Assembly: GCA_902537425.1 (NCBI GenBank)
Contig: CACBBD010000003.1
Location: 1-64,000, forward strand
DNA: 64,000 nucleotides
From: an uncultured SAR86 cluster bacterium
GTDB lineage: Bacteria > Pseudomonadota > Gammaproteobacteria > Magnimaribacterales > Magnimaribacteraceae
Reading direction: 5' to 3'
Below are positions 25,771 to 34,700 of the stretch, one piece after another. Positions within the stretch are counted from its first letter, which is position 1, and every line of letters starts with the position of its first letter. Made by a program: the position numbers and the translations under genes. The notes under the pieces were generated by a model, which did no database searches, was not told the origin of the DNA, and worked only from the letters and a program-made list of their open reading frames with translations.

Positions 25771-26859
25771 ATGTATTTTGGTCTATCTGAAGAACAAAAA
25801 AGCCTAGAAGAAAATATCCAAAGATTTCTTTCTGACAATGCCTCTTTGGACATAATCAAAGCAGTGGCAAATGGAGATGAAGATAAAGCTAAAGAAGTTC
25901 ATAAAGGTATCATTGAACTTGGGCTAAGCGGCCTAATTGTTCCAGAAGAATATGGAGGATTAGAACTTAATATGCTTTTTGCAACCGTTGTTTCTACTGC
26001 TCTAGGCTCAGGAACGGCACCCGTACCTTTTGCTGGATCTTATATTATGTCGCCTATGGCTATAAATTTAGCCGGTAATGCAGAGCAAAAAAATAATTGG
26101 CTGCCAAAGATAGCTGGAGGTGAAGTTCAAGTTGGAGTAGGTATCTCTGAGTATGTTGGTGCAAGAGAAGATGCAGGGATAGAATTTACCAATGGAAAAG
26201 TTAGTGGAAGATCTCTTTTCGTTATAGATGGTAAGGGTGCGGATGCCTATATTCTTGCGAATAAATCTGGTGAACTCTATCTAATTGATAGCAACAATTC
26301 GGGTATCGAAGTTGTAGAGCTAACAACCGTGGATAAAACTAGAACCTCAATTGAATTAATACTTAATGATGTGGATGCAGAATTCTTAGAAGGATCGAAG
26401 GATAAGGCTATTATAGAAAAGGTTTTAGATGCAGGAAGGCTTATGTTAGCTGCTGATACTGTTGGAGCAGCTCAAGTGATGTTAGATAAATCTGTAGCTT
26501 ATTCGCTGGAAAGAAAGCAATTTGGAAGGCTAATCGGTTCATTTCAGGCAGTAAAACATATGTGTGCCGAAATGGCTGCTGATCTTGAACCTTGCCATTC
26601 AATGATATGGCATGCCGCCCATTGCCAAGATAATGTACCTGAGGAGGCAAGACTTATGGCATGTCAAACTAAGGCACATATATCGGAGGTTGGAAAACAA
26701 GTTTCAAAAACCGCAACTGAAGTCCACGGCGGTATGGGTTTTACTGATGAGCTAGGTTTACATTATTGGTTCAAGAGAATTGGGCTAAATAGACAGCTTC
26801 TAGGATCTCCTGAACTTGTCAGAGAAGAAGCTGGTAAATTACAAGGATTTGATCAGTAA
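25771..26859 (+). CDS. Acyl-CoA dehydrogenase-like protein, second of pair
   Basis: This 362-residue protein has the acyl-CoA dehydrogenase fold (MYFGLSEEQKSLEENIQRFL, GLSGLIVPEEYGGL, AYSLERKQFGRLIGSFQAVKH, EVHGGMGFTDELGLHYWFKR). The middle beta-domain is shortened (about residues 120-200): the usual xxEPxxGSD strand is replaced by GISEYVGAREDAGIEF. That is typical of the partner subunit in heteromeric acyl-CoA dehydrogenases. It starts 2 bases after the first dehydrogenase, so 1:1 expression is expected. The pair ends 2 bases from the convergent amidohydrolase. Confidence 0.87.
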   Translation: MYFGLSEEQKSLEENIQRFLSDNASLDIIKAVANGDEDKAKEVHKGIIELGLSGLIVPEEYGGLELNMLFATVVSTALGSGTAPVPFAGSYIMSPMAINLAGNAEQKNNWLPKIAGGEVQVGVGISEYVGAREDAGIEFTNGKVSGRSLFVIDGKGADAYILANKSGELYLIDSNNSGIEVVELTTVDKTRTSIELILNDVDAEFLEGSKDKAIIEKVLDAGRLMLAADTVGAAQVMLDKSVAYSLERKQFGRLIGSFQAVKHMCAEMAADLEPCHSMIWHAAHCQDNVPEEARLMACQTKAHISEVGKQVSKTATEVHGGMGFTDELGLHYWFKRIGLNRQLLGSPELVREEAGKLQGFDQ

Positions 26860-26861
26860 AA

Positions 26862-27896
26862 CTAATTAGTTAGCTTGTAAACTTTTTCTGCCGTTCCATA
26901 GAAAAGGTTGTGTTTATCTTGTTCGTCAAAGTCTTTAACCAGTTTTTTATAGGCATTCCATATCACATGGTAGCCAACTGACTGTTTATCTACTGGGAAA
27001 TTACTCTCAAACATACACCTTTTAGAACCGAAACAATCAATGGTATAGAGATAATATCCAGATTGTTCTGTGATAATGTCGTCCGACGAGGCAGGATATT
27101 CATTTTTATGCCAAGCCCAACCATTAACTGGCATAGCTAAACCTCCCAACTTTGCATAAACATTTTTACACTGACTTAACTCGTAAATATCTTCCTTCCA
27201 TTGCTCAAAAATCTCTTCTCTTTTTCCTTCATAAGGACCTATACCTAAAGGACCACCAAAGTGATCATGAATGATAATAAGATCAGGTAAGTTCTTAGCT
27301 AATTTAGTTAGATCTGCTATTTGATTATGATAATGCCAAGTATCGAAGACTAGATTCATCGAAGATAATTCTTGTAATCCTAACTGAAAATCATCTTCAA
27401 GATAAATGTGAGGTGTTGGATGGGAGTGAGCATTTTTTACCCTCTCATCTTCATCCCATCCACCAGCATGTCGAATTCCTCTGAATAGGCCCTCACCTCT
27501 CTCTTCATGTAACTCTAAAACTTCTCTAACGGATGTGCCTAACATCATATTGGCATGCCCGATAATACCGGCAATTTGGGCCTTTAACTTGTTTTTCTCG
27601 GCTTCTTTTGCGATACCAACAACAAACTCTGTTTCACCGACTGGCTTAAATTGTTCTGGGCCACTCGTGTAATATTCTTGACCACAATCAATAAAAACTG
27701 TTTTTTCAATATTATGACCGCTTGACGTATCTCTCCATAGATCTTCAAGCATGTATCTATAAGATTCTTTAATACCAGGGGGGTTTTTAGGACCTTTCCA
27801 GAGATGATGATGAGGATCTATTATTGGTCTTTCAGGATCAATTACATCTTCTTTTACTCTATCTATCCATCCTTCTATTTCATGAATCTTCGCCAT
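26862..27896 (-). CDS. Amidohydrolase_2 family metal-dependent hydrolase
   Basis: The 344-residue TIM-barrel protein begins with PIIDPHHHLWKGP, the H-x-H metal motif of the amidohydrolase_2 (ACMSD/lactonase-like) family, and continues with IRHAGGWDED, LIIIHDHFGGPLGIGPYEGK and CMFESNFPVDKQSVGYHVIWNA, where the Asp in SNFPVD is the conserved late ligand. Relatives hydrolyse lactones or decarboxylate aromatic acids. The ATG overlaps the stop of the prolyl oligopeptidase gene as TAATG, so the two are coupled. The substrate is unknown. Confidence 0.83.
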   Translation of the reverse strand: MAKIHEIEGWIDRVKEDVIDPERPIIDPHHHLWKGPKNPPGIKESYRYMLEDLWRDTSSGHNIEKTVFIDCGQEYYTSGPEQFKPVGETEFVVGIAKEAEKNKLKAQIAGIIGHANMMLGTSVREVLELHEERGEGLFRGIRHAGGWDEDERVKNAHSHPTPHIYLEDDFQLGLQELSSMNLVFDTWHYHNQIADLTKLAKNLPDLIIIHDHFGGPLGIGPYEGKREEIFEQWKEDIYELSQCKNVYAKLGGLAMPVNGWAWHKNEYPASSDDIITEQSGYYLYTIDCFGSKRCMFESNFPVDKQSVGYHVIWNAYKKLVKDFDEQDKHNLFYGTAEKVYKLTN

Positions 27897-30004
27897 TAAT
27901 CTTCCAAAATTGTTTGCAATGCGTATCCAAATATATCAGCTATTTCATCTATTTGCTTATCTCGTGAAGTTCCTGCGCCATGACCGGCTCTAGACTCTAC
28001 TCTGAGTAAAATAGGGTTAAAGCATGATTGCAGCTCTTGTAGTCTAGCTGCAAATTTATATGAGTGTGCAGGAACCACCCTATCATCTCTAGACGAAGTG
28101 GTAATTAAAGTAGTGGGGTAACACATATCTTGTTTGATATTGTGATATGGCGAGTATTCTAATAGATTTAGAAAATCTTCTTCTTTTTCTGGTTCACCAT
28201 AATCACTTTCCCAAGCCCACCCAATTGTGAACTTATGAAATCTAAGCATATCTAAAACACCTACTTGAGGAATTGCTACTTTGAATAATTCAGGGTTTTG
28301 AAGCATTGTTGCCGCAACTAGTAATCCACCGTTTGATCTTCCAAGGGAAGTAGTAGTTTCTGGAGATCCTATATTTTTGGAATGTAAATATTTTGCCCCA
28401 TATGCAAAATCATCGAAAACATTTTGCTTGTTCAAAAGCATTCCTTCTTTATGCCATAAATCTCCATATTCTGACCCACCTCTTAAATTTGCTACTGCCA
28501 GAACGCCGCCCGATTTAATCCACATATAAAAGGTTTTACTAAAGTAAGGAAGAATTGGAATATTGAAACCTCCATATCCATAAAGTAAAACTGGAGTATC
28601 CTTGTCTATTTCTAAATCTTTTTTATGAGCTAAGTGAATAGGAATTTTTGTACCATCTTTTGATTGATAGAAATCTAATTTACTCACATAGTTATTTATA
28701 TTTAAATTTTTGATAGTAGTTTCCCAATACAAAGAATATTCGAGCGACTTAAGGTCTAATTCATATATACGTTGAGGGGAAGTGAAGTTCGAAAATTCAA
28801 AATAGGTTGTATTGCTGTCAAATCTTCCATTGAAGCCTGATAAGGTCCCAATGTTTTCATAAGGTAATTCTTTAAGAAATTTTCCTTGAAGATCATAAAA
28901 TTCGACTTGAGATAATGTATCTCTAAGGTAATTGATAATTAGTTTGTCACCGGCTATGGAGGCACTAGATATGGGGAAAGTTTTTTCTCCTATCAATTCG
29001 TTCCATTGAAACTTCTTATCTGAAATATTAAGAGTAAGAATTTTGCCATTTGGGGCATCTAAGTTAGAAAAAAACCAGAGTGTTTCCGCGTTACCCCCAA
29101 GAAATCTATAAGTTGCCTCAAATTTATCAATTAATGGAATAAAACTGAGGGATCTATCAAGGCTGATGTAGAGAAAGTTCCTTTCGTCTGTACCCTCCCC
29201 TATAGATAAAACTCTGTAGTCGCCTTTTTCAGGAACATTTATAGACCATGAGAAATCAGGATTTTGTTGATCTTCATATATAAGCTGATCTTCAAGTTGG
29301 CTTTGTCCTAGTTTATGGAAAAATAATTGTGGACTCCTATTAATATCTGATAATTCTTCATCGGGTTGGCTGTATTTTTGATAGTAAAAACCTGAACTAT
29401 CTGACTCCCATACAGCATAAGAAAACTTAGACCATTCAATAAGATCATCCGTTTCTCGATCTTCCTCTATATTAAGAACTTTCCATTTACGCCAATCAGA
29501 GCCACCGTCAGAAATAGAATAGGCAAGATATTTTCCATCTGGACTAACGCTAATATCAGACAAAGATATGGTACCATCTGATGAGAATTTATTAGGGTCC
29601 AGTAGAACTTTAGCCTCACAATTATCACATGCCTCCATCATAAAGACAGCTTGCTGTTGCTCTCCATCATCAAAATAATAGAAAGTTTTATCTCCTCTTT
29701 TAAAAGGTATGCTGATATCTTCAGTGATCCATATTTCCTCAAGTTCTTTTTTTATTTTTCTTTGATATTTATTTTCAAGAAAAGTATTTGTGAGCTCATT
29801 TTGTTTATAGACCCAAGCAGAAGCTTCTTCGCTGGTAAAGTCTTCTAACCAACGATAAGGATCAGTGATAGTTTTTCCAAAAATTACTTCTTGGATGTCA
29901 TCCTTTTTTGTTTCCGGATATTGCATATATTTGTTCTCTGAGACACACCCTATAAGTAAGATAAGGCATAAATAATTTACTACTCTTATCAATATAATCC
30001 CCAT
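27896..30004 (-). CDS. Prolyl oligopeptidase family lipoprotein (S9A)
   Basis: This 702-residue protein has a lipoprotein signal (NYLCLILLIGC). An N-terminal beta-propeller from DPYRWLEDFTSEEASAWVYKQNELT is followed by a C-terminal alpha/beta hydrolase domain. The catalytic Ser is S557 in LGRSNGGLL; Asp is in SSRDDRVVP and His in RAGHGAG. YGGFN and NLRGGSEYG are family blocks. It cleaves short proline-containing peptides, probably on the periplasmic side of a membrane. It shares one base with the start of the amidohydrolase gene downstream. Confidence 0.92.
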   Translation of the reverse strand: MGIILIRVVNYLCLILLIGCVSENKYMQYPETKKDDIQEVIFGKTITDPYRWLEDFTSEEASAWVYKQNELTNTFLENKYQRKIKKELEEIWITEDISIPFKRGDKTFYYFDDGEQQQAVFMMEACDNCEAKVLLDPNKFSSDGTISLSDISVSPDGKYLAYSISDGGSDWRKWKVLNIEEDRETDDLIEWSKFSYAVWESDSSGFYYQKYSQPDEELSDINRSPQLFFHKLGQSQLEDQLIYEDQQNPDFSWSINVPEKGDYRVLSIGEGTDERNFLYISLDRSLSFIPLIDKFEATYRFLGGNAETLWFFSNLDAPNGKILTLNISDKKFQWNELIGEKTFPISSASIAGDKLIINYLRDTLSQVEFYDLQGKFLKELPYENIGTLSGFNGRFDSNTTYFEFSNFTSPQRIYELDLKSLEYSLYWETTIKNLNINNYVSKLDFYQSKDGTKIPIHLAHKKDLEIDKDTPVLLYGYGGFNIPILPYFSKTFYMWIKSGGVLAVANLRGGSEYGDLWHKEGMLLNKQNVFDDFAYGAKYLHSKNIGSPETTTSLGRSNGGLLVAATMLQNPELFKVAIPQVGVLDMLRFHKFTIGWAWESDYGEPEKEEDFLNLLEYSPYHNIKQDMCYPTTLITTSSRDDRVVPAHSYKFAARLQELQSCFNPILLRVESRAGHGAGTSRDKQIDEIADIFGYALQTILED

Positions 30005-30049
30005 TAATTAATATAATAAGTATAAAACAAAATATCCTTTAGGAATCGT

Positions 30050-31051
30050 ATGACTAAATTAATTTGTAAAGCGTTCATATTTGCATTTATCACAATCTCC
30101 TCCTCTGTTTATGCAGATCAATTAGATGATAGTTACATATTGGGATTTGGTTCTTGCATAACCGAAAAAAGAGATCAACCTATATGGAAAGCTATAGAGA
30201 AAGAAAATATAAATGAATTCTTTTTTATGGGAGACAACGTTTATGGTGATACTAAAGATGGTCTCCTAGATGGAATGAGAGCTTCATATGACAAACAAAA
30301 GAAAATGTTTCCAGAATGGCTCTCTAATAAAAAATTAAATGCAATTTGGGATGACCATGATTATGGAAAAAATGATGGTGGAACTGAATATCCCCTGAAA
30401 GATGAAGCTCAGAGACTATTTTTAGAATTTTGGAATATTGATGCTAATGATCCGAGGCATAAAAGAAAAGGAATTTATTTTAATGAAGAAAAAATTATAT
30501 CTGGACTAAGAGTTAATCTTATTGGGCTTGATACTAGGTATCATAGATCCCCGCTGGATCAACAAAGCAAACCCTATTATCCTTCAACCGATACAACGAA
30601 AACCATGTTGGGAGATGAGCAATGGGCGTGGTTAGAAAAGGTTTTAAATAACAAAAATGATCTTAATATCATCGTTTCATCTATTCAGGTCCTGCCAACA
30701 GATCACATATTTGAAAAATGGCATAATTTACCGCATGAAAGAAAAAGATTAATTGATTTACTAAACGCGCAAAGTAAACCAACAATTATCTTATCTGGAG
30801 ATAGACATAAGGCTGCAATCTATAAAAAGGGTAATTTAATAGAAATGACATCCTCATCAATGAATAAACCAGTTTCTAAGCCTCTTTCTTTTTTCTCTAA
30901 TCTTATCTTTAGTGAGAGCGATAAATACCTAATTAGCGACATCTATGAGTCAGAAAACTATGGTTTAATCATTTTTAATGATGATAAGAATGTTGAGATA
31001 ATACTCAAAGATTTAGATGGCGTAACGATTTCAAAATATAAAGTGATGTAA
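30050..31051 (+). CDS. Secreted PhoD-like phosphatase
   Basis: The 333-residue protein has a signal peptide (KAFIFAFITISSSVYA) and the PhoD-type metallophosphatase motifs: LGFGSCI, FFMGDNVYGDT, WDDHDYGKNDGG and ILSGDRHKAAIY. These supply Asp, Asn and His ligands for a Ca/Fe centre. It would hydrolyse phosphate mono- or diesters in the periplasm, helping phosphate acquisition. It diverges from the prolyl oligopeptidase gene by 45 bases and ends at a shared bidirectional terminator. It is shorter than classical PhoD, as in the marine subfamily. Confidence 0.87.
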   Translation: MTKLICKAFIFAFITISSSVYADQLDDSYILGFGSCITEKRDQPIWKAIEKENINEFFFMGDNVYGDTKDGLLDGMRASYDKQKKMFPEWLSNKKLNAIWDDHDYGKNDGGTEYPLKDEAQRLFLEFWNIDANDPRHKRKGIYFNEEKIISGLRVNLIGLDTRYHRSPLDQQSKPYYPSTDTTKTMLGDEQWAWLEKVLNNKNDLNIIVSSIQVLPTDHIFEKWHNLPHERKRLIDLLNAQSKPTIILSGDRHKAAIYKKGNLIEMTSSSMNKPVSKPLSFFSNLIFSESDKYLISDIYESENYGLIIFNDDKNVEIILKDLDGVTISKYKVM

Positions 31052-31077
31052 AAAAAGGCCCTTTCGGGCCCTCTTTT
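31050..31077. terminator. Bidirectional intrinsic terminator
   Basis: GGCCC (31057-31061) and GGGCC (31066-31070) flank TTTC. The plus strand continues CTCTTTT; the minus strand reads GAAA in the loop and then seven T. It lies exactly between the convergent stops of the PhoD-like gene and the unknown secreted protein and can serve both. Confidence 0.8.
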
Positions 31078-31819
31078 AAAGTTCTCCTCTTTGAATACGA
31101 TTTGTTGTCAAAACTCTAGAGTTTCCGCACTCCACCATAGAGTTCATCTTCATAGCTTCATCAGTTAGAGCGAGGTTTTCACCATAATTATCTACCGCAA
31201 ATCCAAAATCTTCCATTGAACTTCCGTAAAGGGAGTAGACGAAATCATAATCTATTGTTCCAGCTCCTGCAAAAGGGAAAATCATTTTTCGTCCTAGGTT
31301 GTCCCCCATTGATTTTGCCTTTGCATCAAATTCTTTATACGCATCGAACATGTCCCTAGCCGTTACACCTTCATTCATTTTGCAATCAGAGAATCTTACA
31401 ATTCCATTATCTGAATCAGTATTAGCTGGAGATGATATAGGCCACTGTATTGTGTCTATAACACGTTCATTTGTTACTGGAAGTGTACTAAGCATATCCG
31501 TGCCTACTTCTAACCATGTTTCTAGAGAAGTATATTGCTCTTTGGCATTTGGAATAATATTGAGCCATACATAATCAGATTCAGATATAGAATCATCAAA
31601 ATATGTGCTCATTATGACTGTAGTAGTAGATTGTCTCCAATTATTCTCCGCACTCCAATCAACAAACATTTCTCCCCAAGAAACTAGAGCATCCATGTCC
31701 TTTCCTGAATTGAATTTTCCAATATAGTACTCAGCCTTATTTGGTTCTGGCTGATATTTATAGTCAGCAGCAGTCAAAAAAGCTGAAATTGAAAGAATAA
31801 AAATACTTAAATACTTCAT
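31076..31819 (-). CDS. Secreted protein of unknown function, 247 residues
   Basis: I recognise no family. A signal peptide (KYLSIFILSISAFLTAA) is followed by an acidic soluble domain of about 230 residues rich in Trp and Tyr, with cysteines at FSDCKMNEG and MVECGNS that could form a disulfide. The ribosome site is perfect (AAGGAGG, 4 bases before the ATG), suggesting strong expression. The gene is monocistronic: a terminator follows it, and a 158-base intergenic region with a long inverted repeat precedes it. A periplasmic binding or structural role is possible but not shown. Confidence 0.8.
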   Translation of the reverse strand: MKYLSIFILSISAFLTAADYKYQPEPNKAEYYIGKFNSGKDMDALVSWGEMFVDWSAENNWRQSTTTVIMSTYFDDSISESDYVWLNIIPNAKEQYTSLETWLEVGTDMLSTLPVTNERVIDTIQWPISSPANTDSDNGIVRFSDCKMNEGVTARDMFDAYKEFDAKAKSMGDNLGRKMIFPFAGAGTIDYDFVYSLYGSSMEDFGFAVDNYGENLALTDEAMKMNSMVECGNSRVLTTNRIQRGEL

Positions 31820-31880
31820 AAAACCTCCTTATATATTTAATTAATATTTATTATCCTTATTCAATAATTAAAGTCTGTAA

Positions 31881-31909
31881 TTAATTGTGAATATTCTGTC
31901 ACAAATTAA
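31881..31909. promoter_or_regulatory. Long inverted repeat, possible operator
   Basis: TTAATTGTGA (31881-31890) and TCACAAATTAA (31899-31909) are inverted repeats with one base difference in length, around ATATTCTG. The core TGTGA-N8-TCACA resembles a CRP/FNR-family half-site pair, but the spacing is 8 and not the 6 of CRP. It lies 61 bases from the 31819 start and 68 bases from the 31978 start. Confidence 0.45.
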
Positions 31910-31977
31910 ATTTTAGTTACGTTTTATGAGAAAATGGAGATAGTTATTATTTATTAAACAATCTTGGAGAGATAATT

Positions 31978-32397
31978 ATGAATGGAACAACTGAACTGGA
32001 TTTGTGGAACTTACTACAAGTCTCAAATATGTCTAATGGAATACAATTTTTGGGTATAGCTTTTCTCGCTTGGGTGGGGTTGAGAATTTCTTCATCAATC
32101 TACAATAGTGGTGATTCTAATATGCTAGTAAAAGTATCTGGAACAGTATTTTGTCTTATCATTGCGTATTTCATGTTATTCAATTTTGGCTTATCTGCCT
32201 GGAACTTAGCTGGTACAGCTGCAGCAATGTCTGCATTAACTGAACCACTTACTCCTGCAGCACAAAATTTTATTGCCTTTGCAGAAGCTAATGGTAGCTC
32301 AGAAGGATTCTCAATTGTGCCTAATGTAGCTCAAGGATTATTGATATTATCTTTGCTATTAATACAATTGGGTGGTATCTGGATGACAAAAAAATAA
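31978..32397 (+). CDS. Small integral membrane protein of unknown function
   Basis: This 139-residue protein has three clear hydrophobic helices (about 22-40, 51-72 and 113-134) separated by a loop rich in Ala, Thr and Asn. The C-terminus is MTKK, a positive cap. A GGAGAG site precedes the ATG, and a long intrinsic terminator follows within 10 bases, so it is a well-defined single-gene unit. I do not recognise a family. It is divergent from the equally unknown secreted protein, with the inverted repeat between them, so the two may be co-regulated. Confidence 0.78.
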   Translation: MNGTTELDLWNLLQVSNMSNGIQFLGIAFLAWVGLRISSSIYNSGDSNMLVKVSGTVFCLIIAYFMLFNFGLSAWNLAGTAAAMSALTEPLTPAAQNFIAFAEANGSSEGFSIVPNVAQGLLILSLLLIQLGGIWMTKK

Positions 32398-32405
32398 TAC
32401 CTTTT

Positions 32406-32437
32406 AAAAAAAGGGAGCTTTTAGCTCCCTTTTTTTG
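32406..32437 (+). terminator. Strong intrinsic terminator
   Basis: The stem GGGAGC (32413-32418) / GCTCCC (32424-32429) encloses a five-base loop (TTTTA), extended by a run of A before and seven T after. It ends the small membrane protein gene; by symmetry it could also act on the opposite strand. Confidence 0.88.
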
Positions 32438-32485
32438 TGAAAGTGATATCTCTTGTATAGTATGTAACAAAGAGGAATATTGAAT

Positions 32486-33133
32486 ATGGCAATCAAAATT
32501 TACAGTACTGAGGGGTCAAGAGGAGTTAGACCAATTTGGACCGCAGAAGAGATGGGTCTAGATTATGAAATAGATATGATGCCCTTCCCTCCAAGATTTT
32601 TAAAACCAGAATATTTGGAAGTAAATGTCCTAGGAACTATTCCTTGTATGATTGATGGCAATACCAAAATGACAGAATCTGTAGGTATTAGTCAGTACTT
32701 AGTAGATAAATATGGTCCAACTGATTTGAAAGTTAATGTAGATGAAGAAGATTATGGGGCCTATTTGAATTGGTTAACTCATGCAGATGCTACTCTGACT
32801 TTTCCACAAACAGTATTCATTAGGTACACCCTGCAAGAACCAGGTGTGGCTGACGCAGCTGCAGAGGGTTATAAAAGATGGTTTGTATCTAGACTTAAGC
32901 TTTTGGAGGCTACCCTTAATGATAGAGAATATCTCTGTTCGAATAGATTTACGATTGCAGATATCTGTGTGAGCTACGCCATTTATTTAGCCGGGACATT
33001 AGGTATAGAACAAGCATTTAAACCTAACATTAAAAGATGGACTGATATGCTATTTGAAAGAGAAGCCTTTAAAAAGATAATAGCTTACAAATATGATGGG
33101 CCTGGACCTTCCGGTCCTGAAGAACTCAAGTAA
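32486..33133 (+). CDS. Glutathione S-transferase family protein
   Basis: The ATG at 32486 is preferred over a TTG six bases earlier; GAGG lies about ten bases upstream. The product is 215 residues: an N-terminal thioredoxin-like domain (IKIYSTEGSRGVRPIWTAEEMGLDYEIDMM ... LGTIPCMIDGNTKMTESVGISQYL, where the cis-Pro and the Glu-Ser pair bind glutathione) and an all-helical C-terminal domain with FTIADICVSYAIYLAG. It probably conjugates or reduces an electrophile with glutathione. The quinone reductase gene follows after 4 bases, so the pair may form a detoxification unit. Confidence 0.88.
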   Translation: MAIKIYSTEGSRGVRPIWTAEEMGLDYEIDMMPFPPRFLKPEYLEVNVLGTIPCMIDGNTKMTESVGISQYLVDKYGPTDLKVNVDEEDYGAYLNWLTHADATLTFPQTVFIRYTLQEPGVADAAAEGYKRWFVSRLKLLEATLNDREYLCSNRFTIADICVSYAIYLAGTLGIEQAFKPNIKRWTDMLFEREAFKKIIAYKYDGPGPSGPEELK

Positions 33134-33137
33134 TCAT

Positions 33138-34136
33138 ATGGAATCCAGAACACTTCAGTGTGAGTTCTTAAGTGATGATATGTCTGGAGTTAAATTAGTT
33201 CAGAGAGTCATTCCGGAAGCAGGACCAAGAGAAGTCCTAATAAGAGTTAAAGCTAGTTCGGTTAATTTTCCCGATTACCTAATGACTCAAGGAAAATATC
33301 AACACAAACCAGAACTCCCTTTTGGTCTAGGCATGGAAGGTTCAGGAATAATAGAAAAAATAGGATCAAGTGTTGAGGGTTATGCAATTTCAGATGAAGT
33401 AACCTTTGGAGCTCTTGGTCAGGGAGCTTTTTCAGATTATGTTCTTGTTGATGAGAGAGCCATAAACCCTAAACCAAATAACTTAACCTTTGAACAAGCC
33501 GCTGCATTTCACACTGCCTATCTAACTGCATATGTTTCTCTTGTCAGAAGAGGAAATCTTACTAAAGGAGAGGCACTTTTGGTCCATGGCTCTACAGGCG
33601 GAGTTGGCATGGCTGCAGTCCAGTTAGGAAAATATCTTGGAGCAACGGTTATAGCAACAGGGACCTCAGAAGAAAAATTAGAATTTACAAAAAAATGGGG
33701 AGCAGACCACACCCTTCTAACACATAAAGATAATATAGTAGATTTTCGCGATGAGGTGAAAGACATTACTAATGGTAAAGGTGCAGATGTTATCTATGAC
33801 CCAGTTGGAGGTGATGTGTTTGATCACTCAATACGCTGCATTAATTGGGGTGGAAGACTTTTAGTTGTTGGATTTGCAAGTGGACGTATACCTAACCTTC
33901 CTATAAATATGGCTTTGATTAAAGGCTTTTCAGTTATTGGAGTTCGAGCTGGTGAATATGGTCGTAAAGATCCCAAAGCAGGAATAGAGAATAATAATGC
34001 TATCAGAAAAATTTGTGAGGAAGGTCATTTTTCTCCTTATATATGCAAAGAATTTGATCTCAAAGATGCAAAAGATGCTATTAAATTTTTATCTGAAAGG
34101 AAACTCGTAGGCAAAGTAATAATCAAGACAAACTAG
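33138..34136 (+). CDS. NADPH:quinone reductase, MDR family
   Basis: I choose the ATG at 33138 (332 residues), after the GST stop; an upstream ATG at 33093 would overlap the GST gene and add a non-homologous leader. Motifs: VLIRVKASSVNFPDYLMTQGKY, FGLGMEGSGIIEKIG and the nucleotide-binding GSTGGVGMAAVQLGKYLGATVIA. The structural-zinc cysteines of alcohol dehydrogenases are missing, as expected for the zeta-crystallin-like quinone oxidoreductases. It reduces quinones or enones with NADPH. The 3' end abuts the convergent P19-like gene. Confidence 0.9.
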   Translation: MESRTLQCEFLSDDMSGVKLVQRVIPEAGPREVLIRVKASSVNFPDYLMTQGKYQHKPELPFGLGMEGSGIIEKIGSSVEGYAISDEVTFGALGQGAFSDYVLVDERAINPKPNNLTFEQAAAFHTAYLTAYVSLVRRGNLTKGEALLVHGSTGGVGMAAVQLGKYLGATVIATGTSEEKLEFTKKWGADHTLLTHKDNIVDFRDEVKDITNGKGADVIYDPVGGDVFDHSIRCINWGGRLLVVGFASGRIPNLPINMALIKGFSVIGVRAGEYGRKDPKAGIENNNAIRKICEEGHFSPYICKEFDLKDAKDAIKFLSERKLVGKVIIKTN

Positions 34137-34679
34137 TTATCTTCTAGTTGAATTAGCGATTTCCGTGAAATCTAAATTCGGGTACTCAAAAGAATAAGTT
34201 TGAGATAAATAATCGCCTACCTCCTTTCGCCAATCGAAGTGCAATCCCAATTCAACATTCGGTGGTGCAATTATGAACTTTACCTTATAAATATCTTCTC
34301 TTTTCCCCGGAAGTTTTACATTTAGAGCGTAATGCAAATTATCCGACATATTTAAGTGAGGAAGTAGCTTTGTAGATTTCTTTTCAGAAGTAATCTGATT
34401 TGTAATTTCAGCTGAAATATCAAGATAAGCTACAAAACCACCTAGAGGCGCTCCTGGAGGTGCAGATTCATTCCAATTTGCCAAAACTTCTATATGAATA
34501 TCAGAGTCTTCCTCGTTACCAAATTTTGCAGATGGATATACTTCATCTTTTATAGCGGCCTCGAAAACAAAAGTTATACCAGGAGATATTTCCTCTTTAG
34601 AAATTATCATTTCTGGTAGATCAGCAATTATATTCTTAGATATAAGGAAGGTGAGGGCCAAAAAAAGAAATTTTTTCAT
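34137..34679 (-). CDS. P19/Tp34-like periplasmic metal-binding protein
   Basis: This 180-residue protein has a signal peptide (KKFLFLALTFLISKNIIA). The mature part aligns by eye with the P19/Tp34 iron-transport family: DSDIHIEVLANWN, GGFVAYLDISAEIT, LHYALNVKLPGKREDIYKVKFIIAPP and LGLHFDWRKEVGDYL. Histidines fall at the places where P19 binds copper or iron. P19 usually sits beside the FTR1 permease, which is missing here. It is the last gene of the nine-gene run that starts with malate synthase, 21 bases after a 72-residue unknown protein. The family call is by motif pattern only. Confidence 0.65.
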   Translation of the reverse strand: MKKFLFLALTFLISKNIIADLPEMIISKEEISPGITFVFEAAIKDEVYPSAKFGNEEDSDIHIEVLANWNESAPPGAPLGGFVAYLDISAEITNQITSEKKSTKLLPHLNMSDNLHYALNVKLPGKREDIYKVKFIIAPPNVELGLHFDWRKEVGDYLSQTYSFEYPNLDFTEIANSTRR

Positions 34680-34700
34680 GATTTCAATAAAAGAATTTTA

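Noticed and set aside
31881-31909. CRP site
   Set aside because: The TGTGA/TCACA arms match but the spacer is 8 bases where CRP needs 6, so I list it only as an unassigned inverted repeat.
34131-34149. Hairpin AACTAG/CTAGTT at convergent stops as terminator
   Set aside because: Six AT-rich pairs, a seven-base loop and no T tract on either side; too weak to call.
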